The notes beneath the pieces were generated by a model. That model saw only the letters and a list, made by a program, of their open reading frames with translations, was not told the DNA's origin and searched no databases. The position numbers were made by a program, and so were the translations under genes. Shown here in pieces: positions 37,893-48,961 of a DNA stretch of 64,000 nucleotides. Origin of the DNA: Ciborinia camelliae (taxonomy: Eukaryota > Ascomycota > Leotiomycetes > Helotiales > Sclerotiniaceae); NCBI GenBank assembly GCA_025890175.1, contig JANPYM010000011.1, forward strand, positions 910,299 to 974,298, read 5' to 3'. The number at the start of each line of letters is the position of its first letter. Positions within the stretch are counted from its first letter, which is position 1.

Positions 37893-39231
37893 ATGGCGAC
37901 AAATTCGATCAAGTTGCTTACGGGCAATAGCCATCCGCAGTTGGCGAAAATGGTCGCTGATAGGTACGCTTTATTGTCTTTCTTGGGGGGAGTAGGATAT
38001 GATGTGCTTGTCTTGGGGGTGTTAGGATAATGAATGCTTGAATTTGCATTTGGGGTTTTGGGGCTTTGGCTGGAGACAAATGCTGGAGTGTTGATGTTAT
38101 GGATGGGAGATGAGAGAAGATCTGCTAACGAGATTCATTTCGCAGATTGGGGATTGAGCTTGCAAAGACCATGAGTTTGAACTATTCAAATCAGGAAACC
38201 AGTGTAACAGTAGGAGAGAGTGTCAGAGATGAAGATGGTTAGTTCTAGACTCTCTTCCCACTCTCAATCCACGGACCAAATTTCTAAATATCCATTTTCA
38301 GTATTCATCCTCCAATCCACCGCACCCGGCGATATCAATGACGGACTTATGGAACTCCTCATCATGATCAATGCATGCAAAACCGCATCCGCACGCCGCA
38401 TCACGGCTGTCATCCCCAACTTCCCCTACGCACGTCAAGATAAGAAAGATAAATCCCGCGCTCCTATTTCAGCGAAACTCATTGCGAATATGTTGCAAAC
38501 GGCTGGCTGTAATCATGTTATTACAATGGATCTACATGCGAGTCAAATTCAGGGTTTCTTCAATGTTCCGGTCGATAACTTGTATGCGGAGCCAAGTACA
38601 TTGAGATGGATTAGAGAGAACTTGGAGGTTAGCAAGTGTGTGGTTGTTAGTCCGGACGCGGGAGGTGCTAAGAGGTGAGATTTCTTGACTTTTCCTCTTC
38701 ATATCTTCTGTAAATACAGCAGGAGATGTTCGAGATAAAGAACAAAGATGGGATGAAGTGGCTCTTTTGCTAAAAATTGTAATAACTAACACCCTCTAAA
38801 GAGCAACCTCCATAGCCGACCGACTCGACCTCGGCTTCGCCCTCATCCACAAAGAGCGCGCCCGTCCTAACGAAGTATCCCGCATGGTCCTCGTCGGCGA
38901 TGTCGTCGATAAAATTGCCATCCTTGTCGATGATATGGCCGATACCTGCGGAACCCTTGTCAAGGCCGCCGAAACCGTCATGGAACACGGTGCCAAAGAA
39001 GTCGTCGCCATCGTTACCCACGGTATCTTGAGCGGAGCTGCGATCGAAACCTTGAACAAGAGCAAGCTGAGTAGAGTCGTTGTTACAAATACCGTACCTC
39101 TCCGAGGCAAAGAGGAACAGTGTGGAAGATTGAGGGTTATGGATATTAGTGCCACCTTGGCCGAGGCGATTAGGAGGACGCATAACGGGGAGAGTGTAAG
39201 CTTTTTGTTCACGCATGCGCCTATGGATTAG
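37893..39231 (+). CDS. PRS: Ribose-phosphate pyrophosphokinase (PRPP synthetase), Prs2/3/4-like
   Basis: Makes 5-phosphoribosyl-1-pyrophosphate from ribose-5-phosphate and ATP for purine, pyrimidine, NAD, His and Trp synthesis; cytosolic, in hetero-oligomers with paralogues in yeast. Exons 37893-37963, 38146-38237, 38302-38674 and 38802-39231 give 321 residues, the length of the short yeast subunits. Seen: N-terminal [27 protein letters not shown] (ATP-binding flexible loop), the PRPP-synthase signature around [22 protein letters not shown], and the ribose-5-phosphate loop [11 protein letters not shown]. The splice after GGAKR is phase 2 and restores [11 protein letters not shown]. No non-homologous insertion of the Prs1/Prs5 type is present. 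Which yeast paralogue is closest was not tested. Confidence 0.95.
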
Positions 39232-40064
39232 GGGGTTTGTGATGGCTTGATTGTGGTGGGTAGAAAAGATTCCTGGTTTGGATTTGGGTTTGGATGGGCA
39301 GATGGGTAGATTTGGGAATTGTTGCAATAACAGAACGATGAGTTTTGTAACTAGACATCCGTTTGCATGGGGAACATGGGAATGGATTACTTGCATACAC
39401 AAACATATGGTTCACTCTCCATGGGTCGCTCCATATATATTGTTATATATAGATGGCAAGAATGCAAGAATACAAAAAAAACGAATCAATGTCTCTGCAT
39501 GTATGTGTATGTATATATATATATATATATATATGCCTTGTATGATAGGTGGATATGGGATGCAATTCTTTAACATGTGTTTGTCTATGAGGCCTGAGAC
39601 GAGATTTGAAAAAAAGGGGGAATTGGGTTGGGATGAGAGTAAGGGCCAGAATAAAGAGTATTCTTACCATATATAAAAACGCATAAAAAAGGTTAGGAAC
39701 TTGGAAGGCTTGAGTTAGTGGGATTACAAGGGGGGGTATTGGGGATATCAAGGAGAGCTTGAGGATATGAGGAAGTCGAAAAAGAGAAGTCGACAAGAAG
39801 AATCCGAAGTGCAAGGCTTTTGGTAAGGAGGAACACCGGACTGCATTTTTCAATTCAAGAGACACACATCAAAATTGATTAATAGCACGTCATTCATTGC
39901 ATTCCAGAAACGCCTTCCTAAGTAGTAATATGCAGTCCATTTTAAATTGGTATCTAGCATCCTGGTATAATGCTTTTTTGTGGTACACCTGGTGAACCCG
40001 GCTGAGAATTCATTCCGCACACCAATCATCCATATAGACTACCATTTTACCCAACTTATACCCT
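39232..40064. other. Convergent 3' flanks of PRS and RPS6
   Basis: 833 bp between two convergent genes. It contains an AT dinucleotide run at 39512-39534 and an A-rich/G-rich transition. Open frames across it depend on the low-complexity sequence and are not credible. Confidence 0.55.
39512..39534. repeat. (TA)n microsatellite
   Basis: Eleven or so uninterrupted TA dinucleotides in the PRS 3' flank. Confidence 0.9.
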
Positions 40065-41142
40065 CTACTTACGCATAGAAGAAGCTCTGCGCTTGCGGGC
40101 ATCAACCTTGGCGTGCTTGGCCTCAGAGACACGCTTGGCGAGGATAGCGGCATACTCGTTCTGTAAAAAGATATTAGTTCGTGGATCGTAGAAAAACGGT
40201 ATCAGAGTAACATACGGCAGCATCCTTGGTACGCTCAGAGTTGCGGCGCTTGAGTGCGAGTCTATGACGCTTGTGTTGGAGACGTTGTGGGGTGACCAAA
40301 CGTTGGATCTTTGGTGCCTTGGTGTAGGCCTTCTTGCCCTCACCCTTTGGTTGAACCTCACGACGGATAACGAATTTACGGACCTAACCCAAATTTATCA
40401 GCACTTCGCTTTGGATTTACTTCTCACACTCTATCCTCAAGCACCAGCACGAAGCGGTTGAGAGAGATAGGCGATAGAATGATGTAGGGAAAACGTACAT
40501 CATCCTCCTTGGTGAGCCCAAAGAACTTTCTAATCTTGGTGGCACGCTTGGGGCCCAATCTCTTTGGGTGGACAACGTCGGTGACACCTGGAATGTCGTT
40601 CTCTCCTTGCTTGACAATGCTCAAAGCGAGAACGGACAAATCCATGGCGACGATGCATCCACGGACGGATTTACGCTTGCGCTCACCAGTTCGGCGTGGG
40701 CGGTAGCAAGAGTGACCCTCGGAAAGGAGAAGGCGGACACGGGTTGGGTGCATAACACCTTGCTTCATTGGGAAACCTTGCTTGTCGTTACCACCGGTAA
40801 TCTTGAAGATGTATCCCTTGAACTCGTCTCCGACGGAGTCTCCTGGAACCTCAGCGCCCATTCTGTCGAAGCAATATTAGATTCTGTCGTTCTATTCGAT
40901 TTCGCAAAAAATATACCTCTTGTCCATGAAGACACGGAGCTTTCGCTCGTCTTCAATATCGATGAGCTTTTGACTGCCATTGGCAGGCTGTAGATTGTTT
41001 TGTCAGTTCGAATTCTTGAGTCGGGTGGTATTGAATTGATCGAAAACGTACGAAGGAAATGTTCTATCAATCAAAATAAGTTAGCAGATGCTCAATCAAT
41101 CAATCAATCCAGATGCAACCACAAGATACATACCAACTTCAT
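40065..41142 (-). CDS. RPS6: 40S ribosomal protein eS6
   Basis: Small-subunit ribosomal protein and classical S6-kinase target. Six exons: 41134-41142 (MKL), 41052-41063 (NISF, only 12 nt), 40917-40987, 40499-40862, 40216-40383 and 40065-40160, total 239 residues, the normal fungal length. Seen: [57 protein letters not shown] and the C-terminal RRASS phosphorylation site. Phases agree at all five junctions. The tiny first two exons are forced by protein conservation: MKL, then NISF, then PANG are separated by introns of 70 and 64 nt with GTATGT and GTACGT donors. High intron number near the 5' end is usual for fungal ribosomal protein genes. Confidence 0.96.
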
Positions 41143-41465
41143 CTTGACGGTGGTAAGTGGTCAAGTTGTCGAGGTTGTCGTCGATAATTTGTCGCTGAGA
41201 GGAATGAAGTTCGCAGATTTTTGGCAAAGTTCGAAATTCTCAGTGCGGTACGCTAGTGTCCTTAGCGCAGAAAGTCTAATGTGGATCAACAACCGAGATC
41301 ACGTGGTCATAAGATTTCGGATCGGTCAAACATTCTGCCATACCTTCATCAGTTGAACATCGACAACTCTCTTAAAACTCACAATTTTGGTATCCACTTT
41401 ACGTTGTGCATACGGAGCCATTGTTGATTAAATATATAGATGCCATCACTTCAAACATTACAATC
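41143..41465. promoter_or_regulatory. Bidirectional promoter RPS6/CTF8
   Basis: Only 323 bp separate the two divergent start codons, so both core promoters and leaders must lie here. No obvious TATA box; the sequence is mixed, with CGATAATTTGTCG and CACGTGGTC (41298-41306) as the most structured bits. Confidence 0.6.
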
Positions 41466-41966
41466 ATGGTTCCACTTTACACGAGCGTCGATCGCCCAAT
41501 CACAACCATTGAAAATCCTCTTCCGAAGCTTCTCCAAACGCCATCTGGGTTGGCCCTACTAGAGCTTCAAGGGACGATCAATCTCCCTGAACCACCCCTT
41601 GAGGATGATGATATATCCAATAATCTGGATTCTTCAGCAAACAGCCTCCAAACTCCAATTGGTCGTCTCATTTTCCCTGAATATGATCCAGGGAATCCAG
41701 ATAGTACCAAGTGGATGAAGCGCGTTTACCTCTACGTGGGCAAGCATCAAAGACTTTCAGGGGAAGTGAAGAAGCTTCCAAGGGCTTTCGCTGTTATTAG
41801 GAAGAAGGAGACAGGGTTGATATCTCAGAGGAATGGCGATATCTCTATGCAGGGGGTCGAGTCCGGTGCTGGGGACAAGTTGGAGATCGTTGAAATTGTG
41901 AAGTGGAAAATCTTGTTCTCTACCAGACCCGAACCAGTGGGTGCCGTGGTTACTGGTACCACCTGA
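41466..41966 (+). CDS. CTF8: Sister-chromatid cohesion protein CTF8
   Basis: Subunit of the alternative clamp loader Ctf18-Dcc1-Ctf8-RFC, which handles PCNA at replication forks and helps establish cohesion. Single exon, 166 residues. Family features in order: LALLELQGTINLP (human CHTF8 has a MELQGEI-type strand), GRLIFPEYDP, KRVYLYVGKHQRLSGEVKKL, RAFAVIRKKE, then LEIVEIVKWKILFSTRPEPV, matching the conserved C-terminal DKILFKTRP-type motif. The ATG at 41466 was chosen since the upstream in-frame codons have no ATG. Divergently transcribed from RPS6. Confidence 0.9.
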   Translation: MVPLYTSVDRPITTIENPLPKLLQTPSGLALLELQGTINLPEPPLEDDDISNNLDSSANSLQTPIGRLIFPEYDPGNPDSTKWMKRVYLYVGKHQRLSGEVKKLPRAFAVIRKKETGLISQRNGDISMQGVESGAGDKLEIVEIVKWKILFSTRPEPVGAVVTGTT

Positions 41967-42794
41967 ATTTCCGGGCATGAATTCATCCATTGGATTGGGG
42001 AAGCATGAACGCAATCGAAGCAATGTTTACCTATTCCATACCGGTGACTAAACGAGAAGTTGATGGACAGAACACCCTCTGGCCAATTTCTCCCATGCTT
42101 TCGACAATTCTACGCTCACAAATTGTGCCTAGAATTGGCCTGACTTTTGGGATTTTATTTTGTGGCACACAACCATTTACAGAACACCATTGCGAGTTGA
42201 TTATGTCTTTCACAGAGCTTTTGCAGCAATGCCTCACCAGGAAAGATATAACGTGAGGGGCGAGGTTTGCGTCCCGGAAGAATTTCGACTTTATCTTGCT
42301 GAATTTGGAGACTGCTTGTGATTATCGCATTCAGAGCTATAGATGATCTGGAATGATTGACGACCGCTATGGATATGGTAGCATTGATTGGTCAATTCTC
42401 AATTTAAGTGGGTTAGGGTGCAGTGCATAACCGCAGAGATACCTATTGAGGGATTATTCACATTTCGAAGGACACTTTCGCAAGAAAATAATAGAATCTT
42501 GACATCAAAATTAATTGGGATTCAGAAATTGCTAGAAGCAACATAACAACTTAATAATAAACAATAATTTGAATCCTCTTATAAAAATTTTAATCATATC
42601 TACCTACTACATGAGCATCCATTGGGCTATTTCAATGCTTCTTTCTTCATACTTTTCCTCATTTTCAAATTCAAACTCAATCTCAATCTCAAACTTCATC
42701 TCAATCTCAATCTCAAACCCAAACCCAAACCCAAAGTCCCAAAGAACAAACTAGTCAACCTTACAACACGCCAGTACCTCAGACTCTCTTCAAT
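41967..42794. other. Intergenic region CTF8 to secreted-protein gene
   Basis: 3' flank of CTF8, then a leader with CAAATTCAAACTCAATCTCAAAC-type CT/CA repeats at about 42665-42740 before the ATG at 42795. No other gene seen. Confidence 0.5.
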
Positions 42795-43655
42795 ATGAAG
42801 TCCATCCTCTTTGTATATCCTTCACTTCTATTGACCCTTCTTGCGGGTATAGGCCTATCCGTTGCGCACCTTCCCATGGAATCCAAGGGAGCTGTCGCGA
42901 CATCCAATAAATACTCTTCTCATTATGGCAAACCAACTACATTAAAATTGGGCGAAAAAGTCGAAGTTCTCACATCTTCTGATTTCGAACAACCACCCCC
43001 TACATCATTTTCCCTCCTCATTCCAAGCATCCAAAATCTCGCCCTCCTAACCACTCTCTCGGCACTTGGCTTCTACACACCAGCTCTCATCGGCATTGGT
43101 ATCATGACAAGTAATGTACAAGCATCATCTGTCACAGGCATGAGTCCGGGCAACAGTTGGGGGCCAAGCAAGCTCGATCACAAGCGAAGACGGGCACATC
43201 CTAGAGATATTTCCATTAATGGCCCTGACACCGAGGATAACAATTCCTATCACGTAGCTGAAGTTCTGGTTAAGAAGTTTGAGGGACTTGTCGGACGGGT
43301 GGATGGACAGTTTCCCAGATTCAAGAGCCCAGGGAATCTTCCAAAGTTCGCCGTTGTGGGTAGGGAAATAACAAAGAAAGGTGAATCAACAGATTTTGAG
43401 TCATATGATTTATCCGCACATTCAGATGATCAGCTCCATCCTCTAGTTTCAGGTTTGTACAAATCTCCTTCAGGTTATATACACCTAATGCTAATATGTG
43501 TTTGTACTACTACAGATCTCAAAATCCGACAAAATGACAATACGATCCAACCTAAAAAGGTCTCACTTATCTCTAGAGGTTCGTGGGGAACTTTCAAACA
43601 CGGCTGTTTTCTCCTAGCGGAAAAGTGGGATGGAGATGCAAGCAATTGTGTATAA
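42795..43655 (+). CDS. Unrecognised secreted-type protein with signal peptide (first terminal exon)
   Basis: Not recognised. Exons 42795-43452 and 43516-43655 give 265 residues; reading through the 63-nt stop-free intron would give 286. Residues 1-24 are a good signal peptide (MKSILFVYPS start, LLLTLLAGIGLSVAHL core). A second hydrophobic stretch at ~74-115 could be a membrane segment, and a basic HKRRRAHPR patch follows at ~130. The last exon ends in FKHGC..., WDG and NCV, with two cysteines. The intron acceptor sequence ACTACTACAG is repeated downstream in front of a second copy of this exon (43717-43871). A small secreted or effector-like role is only a guess; a secreted membrane-anchored protein is equally possible. 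Confidence 0.7.
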   Translation: MKSILFVYPSLLLTLLAGIGLSVAHLPMESKGAVATSNKYSSHYGKPTTLKLGEKVEVLTSSDFEQPPPTSFSLLIPSIQNLALLTTLSALGFYTPALIGIGIMTSNVQASSVTGMSPGNSWGPSKLDHKRRRAHPRDISINGPDTEDNNSYHVAEVLVKKFEGLVGRVDGQFPRFKSPGNLPKFAVVGREITKKGESTDFESYDLSAHSDDQLHPLVSGLYKSPSGYIHLMLICVCTTTDLKIRQNDNTIQPKKVSLISRGSWGTFKHGCFLLAEKWDGDASNCV

Positions 43656-43716
43656 TACAACACTCAAAGGCTCGGCGATTGAAACGCATGTAATTCTAAT
43701 TCGTATACTACTACAG

Positions 43717-43871
43717 ATCTCAAAACCCGGCAAAGTATAAATACATTCCATTCCAGAGCAGCTTCGCTTCTCCGCAGAGATCCTAACTTCTCGCAATTCT
43801 GGAAAAATTTCAAACACGGATGTTGGGGCCTGGGTATGCATTGGGACGGGAAGGATTGTGGCTATGAATGA
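43717..43871 (+). CDS. Alternative or duplicated terminal exon of the 42795 gene
   Basis: Preceded by the same TACTACAG acceptor and AGATCTCAAAA start as the first terminal exon. Spliced from the common donor at 43452 (phase 1) it is in frame and open for 51 codons to TGA at 43869-43871, giving a 270-residue isoform. It begins LKTRQSINTFHSR and contains FWKNFKHGCWGLG, HWDGKDCGYE, clearly parallel to LKIRQNDNT, FKHGCFLLAEKWDG and NCV of the first copy, but diverged. Both copies keep reading frame, acceptor and cysteines, which argues for use rather than decay. Confidence 0.55.
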
Positions 43872-44427
43872 TCCCATTGATATGATATAGCGCTTGAAGG
43901 TTCGGCGATTTGGAAGTTCATGGGTGGCTTGGTGATCTGTTTGGGAGAGGCAACACTGGGAAGGTGTTTGGTGTGATATTACTGCTGGCCAGGAACAAGG
44001 GCATGGAGTTATAGTCACTATATATTATACATACACAGTCGATACGATAGTTGGGTCTCAATATATCTATATATTTTCAAGTTAATTAAAGATTCCATAA
44101 GACAAGCTCTTAAGTGCTCAGCCAGAAATGAGACATTGAAAGGGATTGATCCATCATGCTCTCGGTTTGTGGTCCGGTATAAATGACTTCAATATTGCTG
44201 ATCAAATGATACATATTTCTACTTCTAGCCTCACTGATTTGTCTCCTGCAATTAAATAAATAGAAGGATAAATTCTTACTTACTTGAGACGACACTTCAT
44301 AGTTTCACAAGATTTTATTCCCGTGGTTGATTCACTGCAAGCCATACTCAAAACCTCACTTTTACGGTTAAACTTTTATACCAACACATAACTTTCTCAA
44401 AAGGCCTTTCAAATACTCAGCGAAAAT
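43872..44427. other. Intergenic region
   Basis: AT-rich spacer between the secreted-protein gene and the first 2EXR gene; nothing recognisable. Confidence 0.5.
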
Positions 44428-45835
44428 ATGGCCAGTCAAAGTGTTCCTAAAAATACGTTGAGAGGCAGTAATATGGATAGGGATAGAGGTGGTACAAATG
44501 AAGGCGGTGAAGTTGTGGATGTGATGAATGAGACTAAAGCGTCTGAGATTGAGGATGGTGATAATAAGGATACTATGGGTATAGATCATCCTGAAGCTTC
44601 TCCAGGTGAGAGTACTCTACCAGTTGAGGAACTTGAGGAAGAGGTTCATTTCTATGGCGCATCTCCCTTGAGAGCTGGACTGCCAAACTTAAGCATTACA
44701 CGTATGTACTTTCGTCTTTTTCTCTCTTCTTTTACCTTCGTCCGCTGCAATGAAATCTGGCTAACCACGAATAACAGCCATCATAGCTTCCACAAACTCA
44801 ATTAATACTCAGAGCGCAGCGCAACAAACGCCCCAAGCTAAAACATTTCATCGTTTTCGTGATTTTCCGGCGGAGGTTCGTTGTATGGTATGGAAATACC
44901 ATGCAGAAGAAGAGGAAGACTTCGGAAAACCTCGCACGCTCACCATCATAGCCAAATACAATGGAAAAAATCCCAAAAATGATAAACGCTGTATTTACGC
45001 TGCGGAATTGGAACATCGCATGGCTCTCACTATGGATACCCGCACTCGTTCCTTTGGTAAGAAATCAGTCTTTCCATGGGTTGCGCAACCTGCCCCATCT
45101 TACAAGATGCCTGCTTCTCTTTATGTAAACCGAGAATCTAAGGATATTGGCAAGGAAATGTACTCGAAAAGCCATTTCCTTATGTCGATCTTCGGAAACG
45201 AAAAGCCGATATATTTTCGGGAAGATCTTGACGTACTTCATTTTACAGATTGGTTTACGTTCAATACTTTCTGTCTTCAATACGCTTTTGTACAAACTAA
45301 GAAGACATCGATTACAGCTGCACTTCAAGCCAAGCGTCGAGACCAGTTCCCTGTTGATGAGGAAGATCTACCGTTACATCTTCGATGCGGGATATGCGCG
45401 TACAATAATCGAGGCTGGGATCATCAAGATCCATGCATTAGATGTCAAGACTTGAACCCCAGGGAGACTCTCGATGATTACGTCAAGCATCTCGCAATTG
45501 GAACAGAATCGTTTGGCTTAACCGAACGTATCAATGCGGAAAGATACGCGACAAAGCAAACAGAGAGAATGCAGAAACTTCGAAAGAGAGCATTGATGTA
45601 TATCAATTGGAGTAGCTATAGACTCGAAACGTTGGTGCTAGGAATGGACAGTCATTTGGTCTCGGATAGGTTGCATCGGGGAAGACGCAAATGGGTTGAG
45701 GATCGATATCAATTCAAAAAGGATGTTATGAAGTACATGTCGAGGAAACTTTATGCGGAGATAGAAGTTGTTCCGAAGAAAGAGTTTGCAGAGAGGTTTG
45801 GAGACTGGGATCCGCAGTTGGAGCTTGGATGGTAG
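44428..45835 (+). CDS. 2EXR-domain protein (fungal F-box-like family) 1
   Basis: Exons 44428-44701 and 44778-45835 give 443 residues. An acidic, disordered N-terminus (~1-105) is followed by the 2EXR hallmark FHRFRDFPAEVRCMVWKYH, then a segment with SLYVNRESKDIGKEMYSKSHF, typical of this family where an 'IN(R/K)ESR' block follows the F-box-like helix. A Cys-rich patch LRCGICAYN…CIRCQD (four Cys in CxxC pairs) may bind metal. No function is established for the family; it is expanded in plant-pathogenic and saprotrophic ascomycetes. A related gene sits 1.2 kb downstream. Confidence 0.75.
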
Positions 45836-47068
45836 GTGAGGGGTAAAGGGAAATCTGCAATCAGGAACGCAGCATTAGATGCAAAATGAAGAAATGGAAG
45901 AAAGTGAATCTGGAGAATTTGGGTTCTATGACAAAAGTCAGAGGGAAGAGATTTGTAATTCAAGAAAATATTAAATCATAAAAAACTGCAGTGCCTTTCT
46001 ATTCTACAGTTTTCTTTCATATCATGCCAAGGTGGCGTTGGTGCTTCTCCTGCTCGTAGAAATAACACCTCACATTATCGATTCCTGTCCAACATCAGCA
46101 AACAGAGGACCTTGCCAGTTCAAGTGTTCCATCGAAGTTCATAAAATCAAGGAAGCATCATTTTGAGCATTATACTTTTTAGATCTATGCCCAGTCAAAA
46201 GCACAAAAATGTACAAGTTACTGAGAAGGGCGTGTTGTGTTCATATTGGAGCACACAGTTAACATCGAATGTATAACGTTACTCAGATACTCGATGAAGG
46301 TAAACATCGATCTCCGATATTTTGGATATTACTGTATTATTTCTATTGGCTCTACCGGTAGCTATCAGTTGAATCGAATTTGCCATTGAAATATTTCAAC
46401 TAAATAATGTTCCCCCCTCTTTTATTTCCCTCATTAACACAGAGCATATTTGCCATTGAATTTTCCTTTTCGATAAGTAAGACATGTTGGCGTCGCCTTC
46501 TATTCATTCCAGAGACTAGATGAGATATATGATACCTCGTACATAAAGTATGGTCAATATAAGGTTACCTCGCTTAATCCACATACGCTTGTCTGGTCAT
46601 TCTTATTGACCATACTTTATGTACGAGGTATCATATAAGGTACCAACCCTCTCACAAACGATTATTAAATCATTTTCGCAATTATTAGAGGAGATCACTA
46701 GAATGAATTTTGTGGACTTTGGATCCCAATTTCGCTTTTGGAATCTCTTGCAATACTGGCACTTGCAATAATCCCACCTCCTGAAATTGCTAAGCGATGG
46801 CAATTATTCGTGACTTCTAAATTGGAAGGGTACAGCGTACCTACCTCCTTAGGTACTCAATACCTACAATACTAAGCACCTTAGGTAAGGTCACGCTCGG
46901 GCCCTTTACTAAAGGGCAATCCAAGGTTTGTGATTTCCTTTTACGTCTCAAGGAAGTACAACAGCTCACCATCATCAAGCTGTAGGACTATCTATTTTTC
47001 AAACCGACATATCTTCTCGCAATCTTTGCACAACCACTCTTTGTACCAGATACAGTTGAAAAACAACT
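45836..47068. other. Intergenic region between two 2EXR genes, with an inverted repeat
   Basis: 1.2 kb without a supported gene. It contains the perfect inverted repeat at 46527-46636. The rest is AT-rich; the leader of the next gene begins at about 46900. Confidence 0.55.
46527..46636. repeat. Perfect 33-bp inverted repeat with 44-bp loop
   Basis: Arms 46527-46559 and 46604-46636 are exact reverse complements (ATATGATACCTCGTACATAA… on the left), separated by 44 bp. ATATAAGGT[T]ACC follows the left arm and ATATAAGGTACC overlaps the end of the right arm. It could be a hairpin terminator, a small foldback element, or the scar of an inverted duplication. Confidence 0.9.
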
Positions 47069-48058
47069 ATGCCTCTTAGAAGATCACCACGTCTTGCGCA
47101 AGCCGCTTCCGAGACATTTACCCCATTCACAAAATTTCCTCCAGAGATCCAGAAGATGATTTACAAAGAAGATTTACTTGCAGCTCGACCCCGCTTTATT
47201 ACCATACACTTGGATGAAGGTCAAATACGTCAAGCCGATCTCACGACTTACCCCGATTTGCACGGACTCGATCTTCCCACAGAGGAACTGAAAGCCTACG
47301 ATCCTTCGGCTGACGATGTCGTCTTTACATTTAAAAAAGCCATTGCCATCCAGACCATTCCAGCATTGTTACATACTTGCCGAATAGCAAGAGAAACGGC
47401 CTTGGAACATTATCAGATCAAATATTGGAACCGATGTGAAGGCATGTCAATTATTATCAATTTTGACATAGACACTCTTTACTTTACAAGCTATCGGGCA
47501 TGGTTAATGTTCACACGAACCCTGCATAACGCGCCGAGAATTTTCGTCAAACGAGCACTGGTCCCGCATACTGGCGAAGATAAGCATAGCCAACTCGCTG
47601 TCGACTACAATATTTTATTGTGTGACCAATTGAAACGCGAAAGAATCCGGCTCAAACGGGATATGTCTTGCATTGATGAAATGGCTGATAATGTCAAGTT
47701 TTTGGCGTTTGGCGTCAATGACCCTAACATGGATGGACTTTACCCGCAGATGTATCGTATGCACTTGGATAGATTTTGGAAGCTCAAAATGTTGTGTATA
47801 AACCCAAAGAAACATCTTTCTAGACGATACTTTCGGCACTTACAATTCGACGAAAAACTTTTGATTCTGAAGTGGAGATGGAGAATTTCGGGGACCCGAA
47901 ACAGAGAAGAATGGCTTGCCAGACAAGAAGAATCCCCCCACATTACGCTACCTAGAGTCGAGTACGTCACAGATGGAACTATGCAGATAAAGCAAAGACT
48001 TGACGAAGGACTTGATATGGAGTTCGAAGGTGTACCTCACCCTCCGAACCCATACTGA
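47069..48058 (+). CDS. 2EXR-domain protein (fungal F-box-like family) 2
   Basis: Single exon, 329 residues. It starts MPLRRSPRLAQ, then the 2EXR motif FTPFTKFPPEIQKMIYKEDLLAARPRFI, followed about 80 residues later by IPALLHTCRIARETALEHYQ, the family's second conserved block (usually 'L..V(N/C)RESR'). The rest is basic and charged, with no other domain recognised and no signal peptide. It is the second 2EXR protein in this block but not an obvious recent duplicate of the first, having a different length and no Cys patch. Function unknown. Confidence 0.75.
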   Translation: MPLRRSPRLAQAASETFTPFTKFPPEIQKMIYKEDLLAARPRFITIHLDEGQIRQADLTTYPDLHGLDLPTEELKAYDPSADDVVFTFKKAIAIQTIPALLHTCRIARETALEHYQIKYWNRCEGMSIIINFDIDTLYFTSYRAWLMFTRTLHNAPRIFVKRALVPHTGEDKHSQLAVDYNILLCDQLKRERIRLKRDMSCIDEMADNVKFLAFGVNDPNMDGLYPQMYRMHLDRFWKLKMLCINPKKHLSRRYFRHLQFDEKLLILKWRWRISGTRNREEWLARQEESPHITLPRVEYVTDGTMQIKQRLDEGLDMEFEGVPHPPNPY

Positions 48059-48961
48059 CATCATTTTGATGACCCTGCCTCATGAGGTCTTTTTCATCTC
48101 ATCATCTTTATGCAACTGCAAACCGCTCTCAGAGAGTGATGCTGGGATGAGAGCTTTCGTGGTCGGTTTTATTTTGAGCAACGGTATCTAGCAAATTTAG
48201 CTTTGAATTCAGGGACTCAAGTTGGCGGGCTGTTGGGTTGTTATTGTAAATGATCAATTTTCTGATATTAATGTAGAGCAAACTGGGGCCATGGAGTTGT
48301 TTGATTTATTATGCTATTGGTGGAGATGGGTACTGATGTTTCCCTCAGTTTATATGTACTGTAAGCGCTGACTACAATAGTTCACCAGCAGCCAGTCAGA
48401 TCTATCCGAGTAGCCATGATACTCTCCTATGCCCAGCAGAATTTCTATTTTATAATCACAGCTACAGATCTGTCACCCTTGATTGAATTTGCCAATCATC
48501 ACAGACTGATCATACCGACATGCTGGATCTGCATTGCAATTGTGTGTCGGTCAATTCATTCAAGCGGACATGTAACCTTAATTATTCCTGGTAATTATGT
48601 ATGGAGTACTTAACGTATGTTCCAAACTATCTAGACTTCTGCTTCCTGTGCAAATAGAATAAAGCTGGGATCTTGGGATGGAAGGGAAGAATTTGACATG
48701 AATTCCGAACCAACAGTTGGCTGACCAAATGTTATGCTTAATACCTAGGTAAAAACGGTTTGACGGGTTAATTCTCCGATGTTTCTGGAAAGTCTCCGAA
48801 TCTTACCATATTTAGATATCTGATTTCCCAGCGAGCTATCCTCCAAATTCGTTGTTAACATTCCAACTTTTCTCTTTAGTCATATTCTCGAATTTTGTGT
48901 GGTCAAACACTTTAGCCTCATAACCAATACCTCCCAGCAACTTCTAGCATATCTCAACATC
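48059..48961. other. Intergenic region upstream of the aldo-keto reductase relic
   Basis: No gene supported; one TACCTAGGTA palindrome at 48742-48751. The last 60 bp before the ATG look like a normal fungal leader. Confidence 0.5.

Noticed and set aside
39251..39676. 141-codon frame after PRS
   Set aside because: Runs through a TA microsatellite and A-rich 3' flank; composition is not coding-like.
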